Source of the DNA: Thalassolituus sp034111725
Lineage (GTDB): Bacteria > Pseudomonadota > Gammaproteobacteria > Pseudomonadales > Oceanobacteraceae
Direction of reading: 5' to 3'
Assembly: GCF_034111725.1 (NCBI RefSeq)
Contig: NZ_JAWUWR010000063.1
Location: 1-64,000 of the forward strand
Length of the DNA stretch: 64,000 nt
Below the pieces are notes generated by a model. It was not told the origin of the DNA. It did not search any database and saw only the letters and a program-made list of their open reading frames with translations. Positions 27,169 through 36,825 of this stretch are shown here, piece after piece; the stretch's first letter is position 1; each line of letters starts with the position of its first letter. Both the position numbers and the translations under genes were made by a program.

Positions 27169-28197
27169 ATGTCAAAACGCAAACTGAATAAGCGCCAAGC
27201 TTGGCGTGTCGAGAAAATTCAGCAAGAAAAAGCCAAACGCGCCACGCAAAAAGAAGATGTCATTGCGGAGCAGTTGACTGCCGGAGAATTGGGCGACGAA
27301 TCCGAAGGCCAAGTGATGGCGCATTTTGGTAGCCAAGTCGAGGTCGAAGATAAGCAATCTCAAGACCGTTACCGCTGTTTTTTACGCGCCAACCTCGGTT
27401 CACTGGTAACCGGTGATCGTGTGGTCTTCCGCCCCGGCGCCGATAACCAAGGCGTTAAAACCGGTGTGGTCGAAATGGTATTACCGCGCACAACAGAGTT
27501 ATCACGCCCAAACCCCTACAACGAAATCAAACCCGTTGCCGCCAATATCGACTTCATTGTCTTGGTGGTCGCGCCTGAGCCGGAAGCTCATGCGAATTTG
27601 ATCGACCGCTATTTGGTGGCCGCCGAAAACTGTGAAATTGAACCGATAATCCTGTTCAACAAAATCGATTTATTAACCGAAGAAACGCGCCCACGTTATG
27701 CGTCTTTGCTCGCTAGCTATGAAAAGTTAGGCTATCGCACGCTGCGTGTGTGCAGTCACGATGACAGTAGTTTGGGCGAACTTAAAGAGTTCTTAAACGG
27801 ACGTATTAGTGTGTTCGTTGGCCAATCGGGGGTTGGTAAATCGTCGCTGATTGGAACATTGTTACCCGGCGAAGAACTGCGCGTTGGTGCGCTGTCAGAA
27901 AACACTCGCAAGGGTAAACATACGACCACCACAGCGCGTCTGTATCACTTCCCCGCAGGTGGTGATTTGATCGACTCACCAGGAATTCGTGAGTTCGGTT
28001 TGTGGCATATGTCACCCGAAGAAGTGCTGTATGGCTTTCGCGAAATTCGCCCTGAAGCCGGTTATTGCAAGTTCCGCGATTGCAAACACGAAAAAGAACC
28101 GGGTTGCGCTATGCTCGGAGCTTTAAAAGCCGGACGTATTAGCGAAGCTCGCTTCCAAAGCTACCGACGTATTTTGCAAACTCTAACCGAGCTTTAA
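27169..28197 (+). CDS. rsgA: Ribosome small-subunit GTPase RsgA
   Basis: A 342-residue circularly permuted GTPase that checks late 30S assembly. It has an N-terminal OB fold, then G4 (ILFNKIDLL), G1 (GQSGVGKSSL) and G3 (DSPGIREF) in permuted order, and a C-terminal zinc knuckle CKFRDCKHEKEPGC. The basic start MSKRKLNKRQAWRVEKIQQ is typical. It ends at the strong terminator at 28219. Confidence 0.97.
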   Translation: MSKRKLNKRQAWRVEKIQQEKAKRATQKEDVIAEQLTAGELGDESEGQVMAHFGSQVEVEDKQSQDRYRCFLRANLGSLVTGDRVVFRPGADNQGVKTGVVEMVLPRTTELSRPNPYNEIKPVAANIDFIVLVVAPEPEAHANLIDRYLVAAENCEIEPIILFNKIDLLTEETRPRYASLLASYEKLGYRTLRVCSHDDSSLGELKEFLNGRISVFVGQSGVGKSSLIGTLLPGEELRVGALSENTRKGKHTTTTARLYHFPAGGDLIDSPGIREFGLWHMSPEEVLYGFREIRPEAGYCKFRDCKHEKEPGCAMLGALKAGRISEARFQSYRRILQTLTEL

Positions 28198-28218
28198 ACA
28201 AGCGCGAGAAGTGTCGCC

Positions 28219-28252
28219 AACAAAAAAGGGAGCCTAGCTCCCTTTTTTGTTA
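28219..28252. terminator. Bidirectional terminator between rsgA and motB
   Basis: An AACAAAAAAGGGAGC stem with a 3-base CTA loop and its complement ends in T-runs on either strand. It lies between the convergent rsgA and motB genes and can serve both. Confidence 0.85.
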
Positions 28253-28273
28253 CTCTTTAACGGCATAAATAAC

Positions 28274-29299
28274 TCACCAAAACACTTCACCTTTGTTCGG
28301 TGGGTTATCGTAGCTATTGTCTACTCGCTCGCGCTCTTGTTGCAATTTTTCCAGCAAACTCCCCGTTTTGTTTAACACTGGCTTACGCGCATCCGTTGAT
28401 GGTGGCGGCCCATCGTTGATAAATTCAACTTCTGTTTTAGTACCCGAACGCTCAAGCACGTTGTGCTCTGATATACGGTTAAGCATCACAATGGCGATTC
28501 GCCGATTCACCGAGGCCGAAGGATCATCGGGAATCAAAGGAGCGGTATCGCCCATGCCGATTACTTGGGCAATTTGTTCTTTTGGCACACCGGCTTCCAT
28601 CAGCGCTCGTCGTGCAGCATCGGCACGCAAAGACGATAGCCCCCAGTTCAAATCATCCTCATCTCGCTGACCGCCCAAACGCGACGAATCAGTATGGCCA
28701 GTAATGGATAAACGATGATCTAAGGTGGCCAGCATGGGGGCCATTTCCCAGAGGATATCTTCAGAATAATATTTTAAATTGGCGCTGCCAGGATCAAACA
28801 TAGGTCGGTTCGTTTGATCAACAATTTGTAGACGTAGACCTTCCGTAGTGATGTCTAACAGCAACTGATTTTTAAATGGACTCAGCGTCGGGCTTGCATC
28901 AATACGCTGTTCTATTTTCACTTTCAGTTCTTCTAAGCGTTTTTGTTCAATCGCATCGGCGAGACTTTCGATCTCATCTGCTTGCAGTATTTTTTCAGGA
29001 TCGATGGACTCAGAAACCGCAATATTATCGGCTTGGGAAGGTGAACCACCGAGATCAATCACGTATTTAGAGGGGACTTTATTACCTTCTTCAAACGCTA
29101 ATGGATCTTGAAAATAACCTGATATCGCTGCCCGCTCTTGCTCATTCGACGAGTTAATAACCCACAACACCAAAAACAGCGCCATCATGGCCAAAGCAAA
29201 ATCGGCCATGGCAACTTTCCATGCCCCACCGTGCTCTTCGTGCTTACCTTTTTTATAACGGCGAACGATTATATTTTGATGGGGGCTAAGATTTTCCAT
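28274..29299 (-). CDS. motB: Flagellar motor stator protein MotB
   Basis: A 341-residue inner-membrane protein that forms the proton-driven stator with MotA. It has one membrane segment (about 30-50), with the proton-binding Asp33 in MADFALAMMALFLVLW. A plug region follows. A C-terminal OmpA-like peptidoglycan-binding domain is recognised by LSITGHTDSSRL and SLRADAARRALMEAGV. It overlaps motA at TAATG-type junction and is its downstream partner. Confidence 0.95.
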   Translation of the reverse strand: MENLSPHQNIIVRRYKKGKHEEHGGAWKVAMADFALAMMALFLVLWVINSSNEQERAAISGYFQDPLAFEEGNKVPSKYVIDLGGSPSQADNIAVSESIDPEKILQADEIESLADAIEQKRLEELKVKIEQRIDASPTLSPFKNQLLLDITTEGLRLQIVDQTNRPMFDPGSANLKYYSEDILWEMAPMLATLDHRLSITGHTDSSRLGGQRDEDDLNWGLSSLRADAARRALMEAGVPKEQIAQVIGMGDTAPLIPDDPSASVNRRIAIVMLNRISEHNVLERSGTKTEVEFINDGPPPSTDARKPVLNKTGSLLEKLQQERERVDNSYDNPPNKGEVFW

Positions 29300-30150
29300 T
29301 AGCGTCCACGCACTTTACTTTCTACTTCTTCGAAACTCGGGCGGCCATGAGTGAAGAGCGACTTTCGACCAAACTCAACCGCAAGCTGCGGCGGCAATCC
29401 ATTAAGTGAAGCTATAATGCACGCTCGGGTCGCTTCATAGAGCTTAATTTCATCTTCGGCGAGATGTCTCATGGTTGCCGATATCGGGCCGACCATACCG
29501 TAGGCGAGAAATACACCGCTAAAAGTTCCAACCAGTGCTGCCGCAACGTGACCACCAATTTCACTCACTTCGCCGCCAATCGCGCCCATAGTAATAACGA
29601 TACCTAGCACCGCAGCGACAATACCAAAACCTGGCAAAGCATCAGCGACTTTACCCACGGCCATTCCTGGTTGCTCTAGCTCATGCAGGCGTGCCTCGAT
29701 TTCTTGATCCATCAAGGACTCAAGCTCAAATGAGGTCAAATTACCTGCGGCAATAATACGGAAATAATCGGCTATAAAATTCGATAGTTCTTGATTACCT
29801 TGGATGGCCGGATAGCGCGAGAACACGGCACTGGAGGATGGGCTTTCAACGTCGCTCTCAATCGCCATAATACCTTCGCGGCGAGCCTTATTAAGGATAT
29901 CGTAAATTAAGCCGAGCACATCCATGTACATAGCTTTATTCACACGGCTACCCATGATGACCTGAGGCATCATACGGAAGCATTCCAAAATCACATGCAG
30001 TGGATTCGACAAAACAAATGCACCGAATGCCGCACCACAAATAATCAGGATTTCAAAAGGTTGCCACAGCGCCATCAACTGACCATGTGACATCACAAAG
30101 CCATAAAGCACACTGCCGAACACAATCAACAGTCCCACAATAAACAGCAT
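29299..30150 (-). CDS. motA: Flagellar motor stator protein MotA
   Basis: A 283-residue protein with four membrane segments, two at the N-terminus and two near residues 165-225 (GFGIVAAVLGIVITMGAIGG). These carry the conserved Pro residues of the proton channel. The cytoplasmic loop holds the charged residues that contact the rotor. The start is ATG at 30150. It forms an operon with motB. This shows that the organism swims with flagella. Confidence 0.95.
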   Translation of the reverse strand: MLFIVGLLIVFGSVLYGFVMSHGQLMALWQPFEILIICGAAFGAFVLSNPLHVILECFRMMPQVIMGSRVNKAMYMDVLGLIYDILNKARREGIMAIESDVESPSSSAVFSRYPAIQGNQELSNFIADYFRIIAAGNLTSFELESLMDQEIEARLHELEQPGMAVGKVADALPGFGIVAAVLGIVITMGAIGGEVSEIGGHVAAALVGTFSGVFLAYGMVGPISATMRHLAEDEIKLYEATRACIIASLNGLPPQLAVEFGRKSLFTHGRPSFEEVESKVRGR

Positions 30151-30295
30151 TCAATAGGATCCTTGCAGCAAAATCTGACAATATAGAAACGTTTAGTAAC
30201 ACCAGTGACGAAATTGTCACACATCCGTCCAAGCAAAATTCATAAGCCGACTATAGTAAGTAAAGGTCACAAATAGCAGTTGCACAAACTTGGAC

Positions 30296-32020
30296 ATGAC
30301 ACAGACTACCTTTACGCACCCTAGCGCCGGTCAATGGGAAGAAGTTCTCGCTTTTACGGACTTTCCGATCTTGCAGGAAACGCGCGAACAGCTGCGCCTG
30401 CATCTGAAAAATCCACAAGTGAGCTTTGATGATTTGATCCTCGTCGTGGATCGAGACCCTGCGTTGTGCTGGCACCTATTGCAGGTCGCCACCCAACAAA
30501 ATCCAGATTGCAGAGATCAGTTGTCTGGGGCCTTGAGCTGCCTATCACTATTGGGTATGCAGGAACTTGTGCGGCTGGTGAAACACTTGAAAGTCGTTGC
30601 CCCTAACAGCGAAGACGAAGGGGATCGTCTATATCGGCAGGCGTTAACCACCGCCTGTCTTGCAGGGAATCTTGCTGCGCAATGGGCAAAAGACAAAGGC
30701 ACCTGTGCCCCGGGTTATGCCCAGTGGAGTACTATGCTGGCACACTCAGTATTTTGGCCTTGGCTGCTACTGCATGGCAATGCCCGCAACTGGTTGCATT
30801 ACGTGAGTACAGGATACGATTTAATACCGGCTACCGAAGTAATATTCGGGGCAGATAGCCGCAACTGGCAGCGTCTTGCTAAACGTTATCAATTACCGCG
30901 TATGGCGTTAGATTTATTCCGTCACGAAGCCTTGCCTAACGCTCATGACTGGCAATCGTTGCGCCGCCACGATCCACGCGATGACGGCAAACAGAGGGCG
31001 CTCGTCCATCAATGCCAAACACCGGTGATGACCGCTATGCTCGCAAGCTCTATGGCTTGGCATCTGCATATGGCACCTCAAGGTCGCCACACCGAACGTT
31101 GGTTGGCAATTGCAAGTCATGGCTTAGGTAAACCGCTAATACAAGTTCAACAAGACACACGCCGTGCTCAAGTAGACATCAGTCATCAACAGAACTGCGG
31201 CTTAGCAACAGGTTTATCGCTACTCGCTAGCCCACAGCCTACGAGACGCGAATATCCTATTTATGCGTTGCCATCGCTCGTTGTTCAAACACCGATAAGA
31301 TCAGTGGCCTCTATGGCGATTGCAGAACCCAGAATAACCCACGTATCAACGTCGAATATTGATCCAGAAGCCAAACAACCGACGTCAACCAAGGCAATAT
31401 CTGCAGTTGTACCAGAACAACCCCCAGCAAAATTACGGAAAGCAGAAGCTGCCGATCATGGCCAAGCTTTTCTGGCGAAATTAATGCGGCAGCTGCAGCA
31501 AGAGCCTAATAGCTTTGGCGATTGGCATTTGTTAATGCAGGGAGTGCTCAAGGGGATTTGTCGCGGCGTCGGCCTAGGGCATGCCTGCGTGATGTTGCTC
31601 GACCGTGATCGCCAACGCTTGCGCATGGTGTACAGCGAAAACTTTGAAGCAATGGGAGCGCTAGCTCAGGTGAGAATTCCACTGGACAGTGCGCCGCTGT
31701 TCCGCCAATTGCTGAAAAAAAATGCCTGTTTGCGTTTAACTGAATCGAATCGCGAACAATATTTAAGAGGAATGCCAACAGCCATTACCGAGCTGATTCC
31801 TTTACAAGTTTCAATCATGTCGATTTCGGCTGGCAATGCGCCTATCGGAATTGTTCTAGCTTGCAATAAACAAGGTAAAGGTATGATTAAAGCAGAGCAG
31901 TACGAGGCATTTAGGCAATTATGTACCATGACAAGTCGCAGTCTTGCGGCATTGAGTTCTAATACAAGTAAACAGATCAAACCAGAAGTAACACAAATCG
32001 TTCACTCATCCGGAACCTGA
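30296..32020 (+). CDS. HDOD-domain and GAF-domain signalling protein
   Basis: A 574-residue protein. Residues about 20-290 resemble an HDOD domain, a non-catalytic HD-like fold of bacterial signalling proteins: FPILQETREQLRLHL, VDRDPALCWHLLQVA and CLSLLGMQELVRL. A variable linker covers about 300-390. A GAF-like sensor occupies about 395-550 (GVGLGHACVMLLDRDRQRLRM). Its ligand is unknown. It lies where P. aeruginosa also has a hypothetical gene between motA and the rhodanese gene. The start ATG 30296 is preferred over a TTG six bases upstream. Confidence 0.75.
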   Translation: MTQTTFTHPSAGQWEEVLAFTDFPILQETREQLRLHLKNPQVSFDDLILVVDRDPALCWHLLQVATQQNPDCRDQLSGALSCLSLLGMQELVRLVKHLKVVAPNSEDEGDRLYRQALTTACLAGNLAAQWAKDKGTCAPGYAQWSTMLAHSVFWPWLLLHGNARNWLHYVSTGYDLIPATEVIFGADSRNWQRLAKRYQLPRMALDLFRHEALPNAHDWQSLRRHDPRDDGKQRALVHQCQTPVMTAMLASSMAWHLHMAPQGRHTERWLAIASHGLGKPLIQVQQDTRRAQVDISHQQNCGLATGLSLLASPQPTRREYPIYALPSLVVQTPIRSVASMAIAEPRITHVSTSNIDPEAKQPTSTKAISAVVPEQPPAKLRKAEAADHGQAFLAKLMRQLQQEPNSFGDWHLLMQGVLKGICRGVGLGHACVMLLDRDRQRLRMVYSENFEAMGALAQVRIPLDSAPLFRQLLKKNACLRLTESNREQYLRGMPTAITELIPLQVSIMSISAGNAPIGIVLACNKQGKGMIKAEQYEAFRQLCTMTSRSLAALSSNTSKQIKPEVTQIVHSSGT

Positions 32021-32073
32021 CAGACGCCAGCCGCTCAGATACACTTGCGGTTTTCTGATCAGAGCGACTTACC

Positions 32074-32913
32074 ATGCCGACATCGTCCTCTCATACCTTG
32101 CCATTATTATTAGAGCCCGAAGATCTAGCGGAATTACTGCCGCTAGATGGCGTGTTGATTATTGATCAATGCAAAGCGGAGACGTTTTTAGAGCACCACA
32201 TTCCGGGTGCTATTCATCTCGACTTCACACGCTTGCAGTTAGGAATCGCACCAACGCCCGGCGCGCTGCCATCCAATGCCGATTTAACGGCAGTATTCAG
32301 TGAACTTGGACTAACGCCAGAAACTCACGTCATATGCAGCGATGATGAAGGTGGCGGTTGGGCTGGTCGCTTGATTTGGGTGTTGGATAGTATTGGCCAT
32401 AAAAAATACTCCTATTTGAATGGCGGTATTGTCGCTTGGCTTGATGCTGAATTACCGACCGAATCAGGTGCCAGTACACCGACTTCATCTGAGTATGTGG
32501 TTGATCACATTGACCAGACCGTATCCATCACCAAAGAGCAGATTAAAGCCGCTTTAGGCTCATCTAAATTTGCCATTTGGGATGCACGCTCACCGGCAGA
32601 ATACTCTGGCGAAAAAGCTATTTCACCGCGTGGAGGCCATATTCCTAGTGCTGTGAATTACGAGTGGACATTGGGTATGGATAAATCCCGCGCACTCCGT
32701 ATCAAAGAGCTGAACACATTTAAAACTCAGTTGGCAGAAATGGGATTGGATAAAACCAAGACCATTGCCACCCACTGCCAAACGCATCATCGCTCCGGCT
32801 TTACTTATCTAGTCGGGAAAATTTTAGGTCTGACTATGCGCGCCTATGCGGGCTCATGGGCTGAATGGGGAAGTGATACTACGACCCCAGTGACCACTGG
32901 CAAAAAGCCATAA
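32074..32913 (+). CDS. sseA: Two-domain rhodanese-like sulfurtransferase
   Basis: A 279-residue protein with two rhodanese domains. The C-terminal one has the active-site loop CQTHHRSGF, with the Cys that forms a persulfide. The N-terminal one lacks the Cys: CSDDEGGGWAG carries the position as Asp/Ser. This matches thiosulfate or 3-mercaptopyruvate sulfurtransferases. The donor substrate is uncertain. The gene sits just before psd, as in Pseudomonas, 10 bases upstream. Confidence 0.85.
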   Translation: MPTSSSHTLPLLLEPEDLAELLPLDGVLIIDQCKAETFLEHHIPGAIHLDFTRLQLGIAPTPGALPSNADLTAVFSELGLTPETHVICSDDEGGGWAGRLIWVLDSIGHKKYSYLNGGIVAWLDAELPTESGASTPTSSEYVVDHIDQTVSITKEQIKAALGSSKFAIWDARSPAEYSGEKAISPRGGHIPSAVNYEWTLGMDKSRALRIKELNTFKTQLAEMGLDKTKTIATHCQTHHRSGFTYLVGKILGLTMRAYAGSWAEWGSDTTTPVTTGKKP

Positions 32914-32923
32914 GGACTTATCT

Positions 32924-33781
32924 GTGAATACCGACAAATTATTTATCGCGACCCAACATTTGCTGCCACAGCACATACTCTCTCGCTGCGTCGGCTGGCT
33001 TGCCGGTTGTGAAGTGAGCTGGATTAAAAACCCATTAATTCGTGCATTTATTAAGCAATACGATGTAAATATGGCTGAAGCAAAACGCCAGACCGCGGAA
33101 GAGTTTAGCTGCTTCAACGACTTTTTTACTCGCGAATTACTCACCGGCGCGCGTACTGTTGCACTAGAAGACAACGTCATCACCTCCCCTGCCGACGGTG
33201 CCGTATCTCAATTAGGTCCGATTAAAGCCGGGCGTGTATTTCAAGCTAAAGGCCAAGATTACTCGCTAGTGGAGTTGCTTGGTGGCGATGAAGAACGCGC
33301 GCAACCCTTTCAAGAGGGTGAGTTCGCAACCATTTATTTATCACCAAAGGATTATCATCGCGTACATATGCCGATCACCGGCACTCTGCGAGAAATGATT
33401 TATGTACCGGGGGATTTATTCTCGGTAAACCAGACAACGGCTGAAAACGTACCACGTTTATTTGCCCGCAACGAGCGCGTTGTCGCGATTTTCGATACCG
33501 CCCGCGGCCCCATGGCTATGGTATTAGTCGGCGCTATGATTGTGGCGGCGATTGAAACCATATGGCACGGCTTGGTCACTCCGCCAAAGCGCGAAAAACG
33601 TGTAGCTCGCTACGGTATTCCAGAAAACATTACCATTGAAAAAGGTGATGAAATGGGACGCTTCCTATTGGGTTCAACTGTAATTTTATGCTTCCCGAAA
33701 GATACCATGCATTGGTTGGAAACTCAGACAGCAGGTACTCCGCTACGTATGGGTGAAGCCATCGCCATGACGATGGAATAA
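32924..33781 (+). CDS. psd: Phosphatidylserine decarboxylase
   Basis: A 285-residue proenzyme of phosphatidylethanolamine synthesis in the inner membrane. The LGST self-cleavage motif is at 249-252, where Ser251 becomes the pyruvoyl group. YLSPKDYHRVHMP and SPADGAVSQLG are family motifs. The GTG start at 32924 has AAGGA upstream. It follows the rhodanese gene closely and is followed within 5 bases by a LysR gene. Confidence 0.97.
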   Translation: MNTDKLFIATQHLLPQHILSRCVGWLAGCEVSWIKNPLIRAFIKQYDVNMAEAKRQTAEEFSCFNDFFTRELLTGARTVALEDNVITSPADGAVSQLGPIKAGRVFQAKGQDYSLVELLGGDEERAQPFQEGEFATIYLSPKDYHRVHMPITGTLREMIYVPGDLFSVNQTTAENVPRLFARNERVVAIFDTARGPMAMVLVGAMIVAAIETIWHGLVTPPKREKRVARYGIPENITIEKGDEMGRFLLGSTVILCFPKDTMHWLETQTAGTPLRMGEAIAMTME

Positions 33782-33785
33782 CGTC

Positions 33786-34700
33786 GTGATTCGGCAGTTA
33801 GGCACAAACAAACTGCCAACATTGAACCTGCTGCGCACGTTTGAAGCAGCAGGAAAACATCTGAGTTTCAAACTTGCAGCTGAAGAATTGTGCGTTACGC
33901 CATCAGCGGTTAGCCAACAAATTCAGTTACTAGAATCTCAATTAGGCGTAGCGTTATTCGAACGTAAAAATAGATCACTATTATTTACCTCAGCGGGTGC
34001 AGAATATTGGAAAAACGTTAATCAACAATTGAATAACTTGCGAGATGCAACCACTCAATTACGCCAGCAACACGGAGTGCAGAGGCTAACCGTTAGCGTC
34101 ATGCCCCCAGTTGCACATCAGGTCGTTTTTCCCAATTTAAATGATTTCAAACAACAGCATCCAGACTTAGAACTTCATATCGAAACGGGATTAAGCTATG
34201 CCGATTTACAACAAGGTACTGCGGATATCGCTATACGCTATGGCATTCCACCATGGCATGAACTTGAACATGAAAAATTACTCGATGTTTGTATACAGGT
34301 AGTGTGTCCTCCCGGATTTACCCAACGCTATCAATTAACGCAAAATTCCAAAAATATTTGCGATGTTCCACGTGTAGAAATGACTGGCCGCCCAAAAAGT
34401 TGGGAGCGCTGGTTCGAACAGTCTGGTAGCCAGAACGATGAGAATAATAGTTTTACCGGCGCTGTATTTTACGTTGACGATTATCCTGCTGCGATTCAAG
34501 CGGCCGAATCACTCGGTGCCGCTTTAGCACTCTCCCCCATAGAAAACAACCTTATTAAATCTGGACGTTTAGAGGCGCCCTATCCACCGATAGGACCTTT
34601 AGAGGAGGCCATCTACGCGGTGTATTCTCCAGCAAGGAAATTTGATCCAACCGTTCGAAGCTTTATTGACTGGTTGAAGGTGAAACTGGCTCAACTCTAG
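33786..34700 (+). CDS. LysR-family regulator (GcvA-like)
   Basis: A 304-residue LysR-type regulator with a winged helix-turn-helix at residues about 12-70 (LNLLRTFEAAGKHLSFKLAAEELCVTPSAVSQQI) and an effector domain from about 95. It starts with GTG 5 bases after psd. Its N-terminus and effector domain look like the GcvA/AmpR branch. Its likely target, by position, is the operon starting at 34811. That is an inference. Confidence 0.85.
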   Translation: MIRQLGTNKLPTLNLLRTFEAAGKHLSFKLAAEELCVTPSAVSQQIQLLESQLGVALFERKNRSLLFTSAGAEYWKNVNQQLNNLRDATTQLRQQHGVQRLTVSVMPPVAHQVVFPNLNDFKQQHPDLELHIETGLSYADLQQGTADIAIRYGIPPWHELEHEKLLDVCIQVVCPPGFTQRYQLTQNSKNICDVPRVEMTGRPKSWERWFEQSGSQNDENNSFTGAVFYVDDYPAAIQAAESLGAALALSPIENNLIKSGRLEAPYPPIGPLEEAIYAVYSPARKFDPTVRSFIDWLKVKLAQL

Positions 34701-34778
34701 CAGCAGATTTGAATTCAAGTAAGCACAGCTAATCTGATTCGACGCTTTTTATCGTTTGTCGGCGAGTTTAAGGCTTTC

Positions 34779-34798
34779 TATAGTGACGTATCACTATA
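34779..34798. promoter_or_regulatory. 20-bp palindromic operator candidate before the GMC operon
   Basis: TATAGTGA and TCACTATA form a perfect 8-bp inverted repeat around a 4-base centre. It lies 13 to 32 bases upstream of the start at 34811 and just before the AGAGG ribosome site. Such symmetry next to a start codon suggests repressor or activator binding. A shorter palindrome, TTGAATTCAA, lies at 34709-34718. Confidence 0.5.
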
Positions 34799-34810
34799 AG
34801 AGGCCATCAC

Positions 34811-35329
34811 ATGAGTAAAATCATTTCGCTCTCGTCTGGCGATTCACCAGACAAGCACATCGCCCAATCTTTTTTTCACCATAAACAAACAGAACTTGAT
34901 GAGCTTTTTGATACCTTGTGCTGTCCTGAGGATGCGCAACTACAAGGAGTTACTCACGGCACCTTATTCGCCATCAAAGGTTTTAATGCGTTGCCACGCA
35001 CAGCTCATGCCATTGTTTATCGTCTGCTAAGCACCTGGATTAATCCTTGGAAAGGCAAAAAATTCGATGCCCTGCAAGGCGCCAATATTTTACTTTCAAA
35101 AAAGGGTTCAACCGCCTTTGGGTATTACCATGTAGCCCAAACGAAAGACGACAAAGGACGGCCTTTCATTAGCCTAAATTATGACCACAAACGTAATATG
35201 GCTTTACTTAAATGTATACGCGGTGAAGCTAGATTATTGCGAGAAGGTACTTGGCTTGCCCGCATGCGTTTAAAATCACGCAAAGGCCTTTCGACTTTGC
35301 TGTATTTTACGCTGGAAGAAAATGCATGA
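34811..35329 (+). CDS. Unknown protein in the GMC-oxidoreductase operon
   Basis: A 172-residue soluble protein with no signal peptide or membrane segment. It contains ALPRTAHAIVYRLLS, WINPWKGKKFD and a C-terminal basic stretch. I do not recognise the family. Its last codons overlap the GMC oxidoreductase ATG (ATGA), so the two are translationally coupled and probably functionally linked. Confidence 0.8.
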   Translation: MSKIISLSSGDSPDKHIAQSFFHHKQTELDELFDTLCCPEDAQLQGVTHGTLFAIKGFNALPRTAHAIVYRLLSTWINPWKGKKFDALQGANILLSKKGSTAFGYYHVAQTKDDKGRPFISLNYDHKRNMALLKCIRGEARLLREGTWLARMRLKSRKGLSTLLYFTLEENA

Positions 35330-36825
35330 AACTGAGCTATGACACCATAATTATTGGTAGTGGTTTCGGCGGCTCTGTTGCCGCGAGTACACTATCGAGT
35401 GCTGGACAAAACGTTCTGTTAATTGAGCGCGGCCCTTGGCGCGATAGCGCGGCTGTCCGCGCTGCTGGAATACAAAACGCTAGCTCTTTACCTAAAGGAT
35501 ATTCATCTTATTTAGATCTATTGCATCGCGTTGGCTATTCAAAAATCAAGGGGACAGGAAAACGGTTAAACCGCCATGGTCTGTTTGATATTCATTTCGG
35601 CAGCGAAATGACCGTCGTTTGCTCGAATGGCGTTGGCGGCGGCAGTCATGTCTATAGTGCAATGAATACTCGCCCAGCTAATAATCAATATTGGAATCAC
35701 CGCAGTAACGAATTGTCTGCCACCAGTATGGAAGAACATTATCAGTGGATGATTTCAACCATGGGAGCAAAAGAGCCTAACATCGACGATAAAATACCTA
35801 ATTTTACCGGCGAGCGTTTTGCTTCGTCACCACACTTCATCGCTAACGATAAAACCGGGCAGCCTGCGATGTCGGTATCCATGATTGGCGATGCCGAAAA
35901 TTATCGTGATAATAGTTTTTTCGGCAGTGAGAATGGAGCGAAAGCAACACTTGATCGAATCCTGTTGATTCCTGCAAAGGCACAAGGATTGGAGATAGCG
36001 GCATTGCATGAATGTTTAAGCATTTGGAAAACTCATGAAGGCTATCGTTTAGAGGTGATGGATCACAATGCTAAACGTATCCGACAATTTAGTGCTAAGC
36101 GCGTCATATTAGCCGCAGGTACATTGAATACCTTACGATTATTATTTCGTAGTCGCGCACTAGGCGGCCTAACAGGGCTCAAGAATCTTGGTCATGGCTT
36201 TGGTGGCAATGGTGATGTACCTGGATATTGGGCAGTCAATGAAGCCGGAACTGATTTCACCCAAGGCATCCCCTGCCATGGTCGTTTTGCATTACGCGAT
36301 AGCAATGGTGATATAGAAATATTACCAGGTTTATTACCAGTCGACCTGACGAGCTATGGATTAAATGGTATCGGCAATTTACCGATGCCCAACTTTTTAC
36401 GTCGACGTTTAAAACAAGACTTAGTCGTCGTTGGTATGGGTTCTGACAATGCCGATGGCGTTGTCGAGTGGCATAACGGCAAACTAAACATTCATTACAT
36501 AAGGCAAAATAATCCAATATTAAAAAGTATCTGCCACCATTTTGACGAAATAGCACGCCGCAGTCAGCGACCCATTTATTATACCGAACGCCATCCACTA
36601 ACTGTCCATCCACTCGGTGGTGCACGTTTATCAGCCACACCAGATGAGGGCGTTATTAATGGCAATGGTGAGGTTTGGGATAGCCCTGGTTTATTTATTG
36701 CCGATGCGAGTGCCTTGCCAGCAGCTCCCGGGACTCCACCATCAATGACAATTTCTGCATGGTCACGTCACGTAGCGCTAAAAATATTAACACAGCAAAA
36801 TAACAACTCAGGAATCAATACATGA
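35326..36825 (+). CDS. GMC-family FAD-dependent oxidoreductase (cholesterol oxidase-like)
   Basis: A 499-residue flavoprotein. The FAD-binding Rossmann motif is IIIGSGFGGSVAA (8-20), with ERGPW after it. The substrate domain includes GVGGGSHVYSAMNTRP. The C-terminal HPLGGARL (His428) and LFIADASALPAAPGTPPS are GMC signatures. Members oxidise alcohol groups, and this branch resembles cholesterol oxidases. The true substrate is unknown. The start is the ATG at 35326; an upstream frame would overlap the preceding gene by 75 bases. It overlaps the following gene by 4 bases. Confidence 0.85.
   Translation: MKLSYDTIIIGSGFGGSVAASTLSSAGQNVLLIERGPWRDSAAVRAAGIQNASSLPKGYSSYLDLLHRVGYSKIKGTGKRLNRHGLFDIHFGSEMTVVCSNGVGGGSHVYSAMNTRPANNQYWNHRSNELSATSMEEHYQWMISTMGAKEPNIDDKIPNFTGERFASSPHFIANDKTGQPAMSVSMIGDAENYRDNSFFGSENGAKATLDRILLIPAKAQGLEIAALHECLSIWKTHEGYRLEVMDHNAKRIRQFSAKRVILAAGTLNTLRLLFRSRALGGLTGLKNLGHGFGGNGDVPGYWAVNEAGTDFTQGIPCHGRFALRDSNGDIEILPGLLPVDLTSYGLNGIGNLPMPNFLRRRLKQDLVVVGMGSDNADGVVEWHNGKLNIHYIRQNNPILKSICHHFDEIARRSQRPIYYTERHPLTVHPLGGARLSATPDEGVINGNGEVWDSPGLFIADASALPAAPGTPPSMTISAWSRHVALKILTQQNNNSGINT

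Noticed and set aside
36257..36640. A 127-codon minus-strand frame inside the GMC gene
   Set aside because: It is fully inside a well-supported gene on the other strand and shows no motif or ribosome site.
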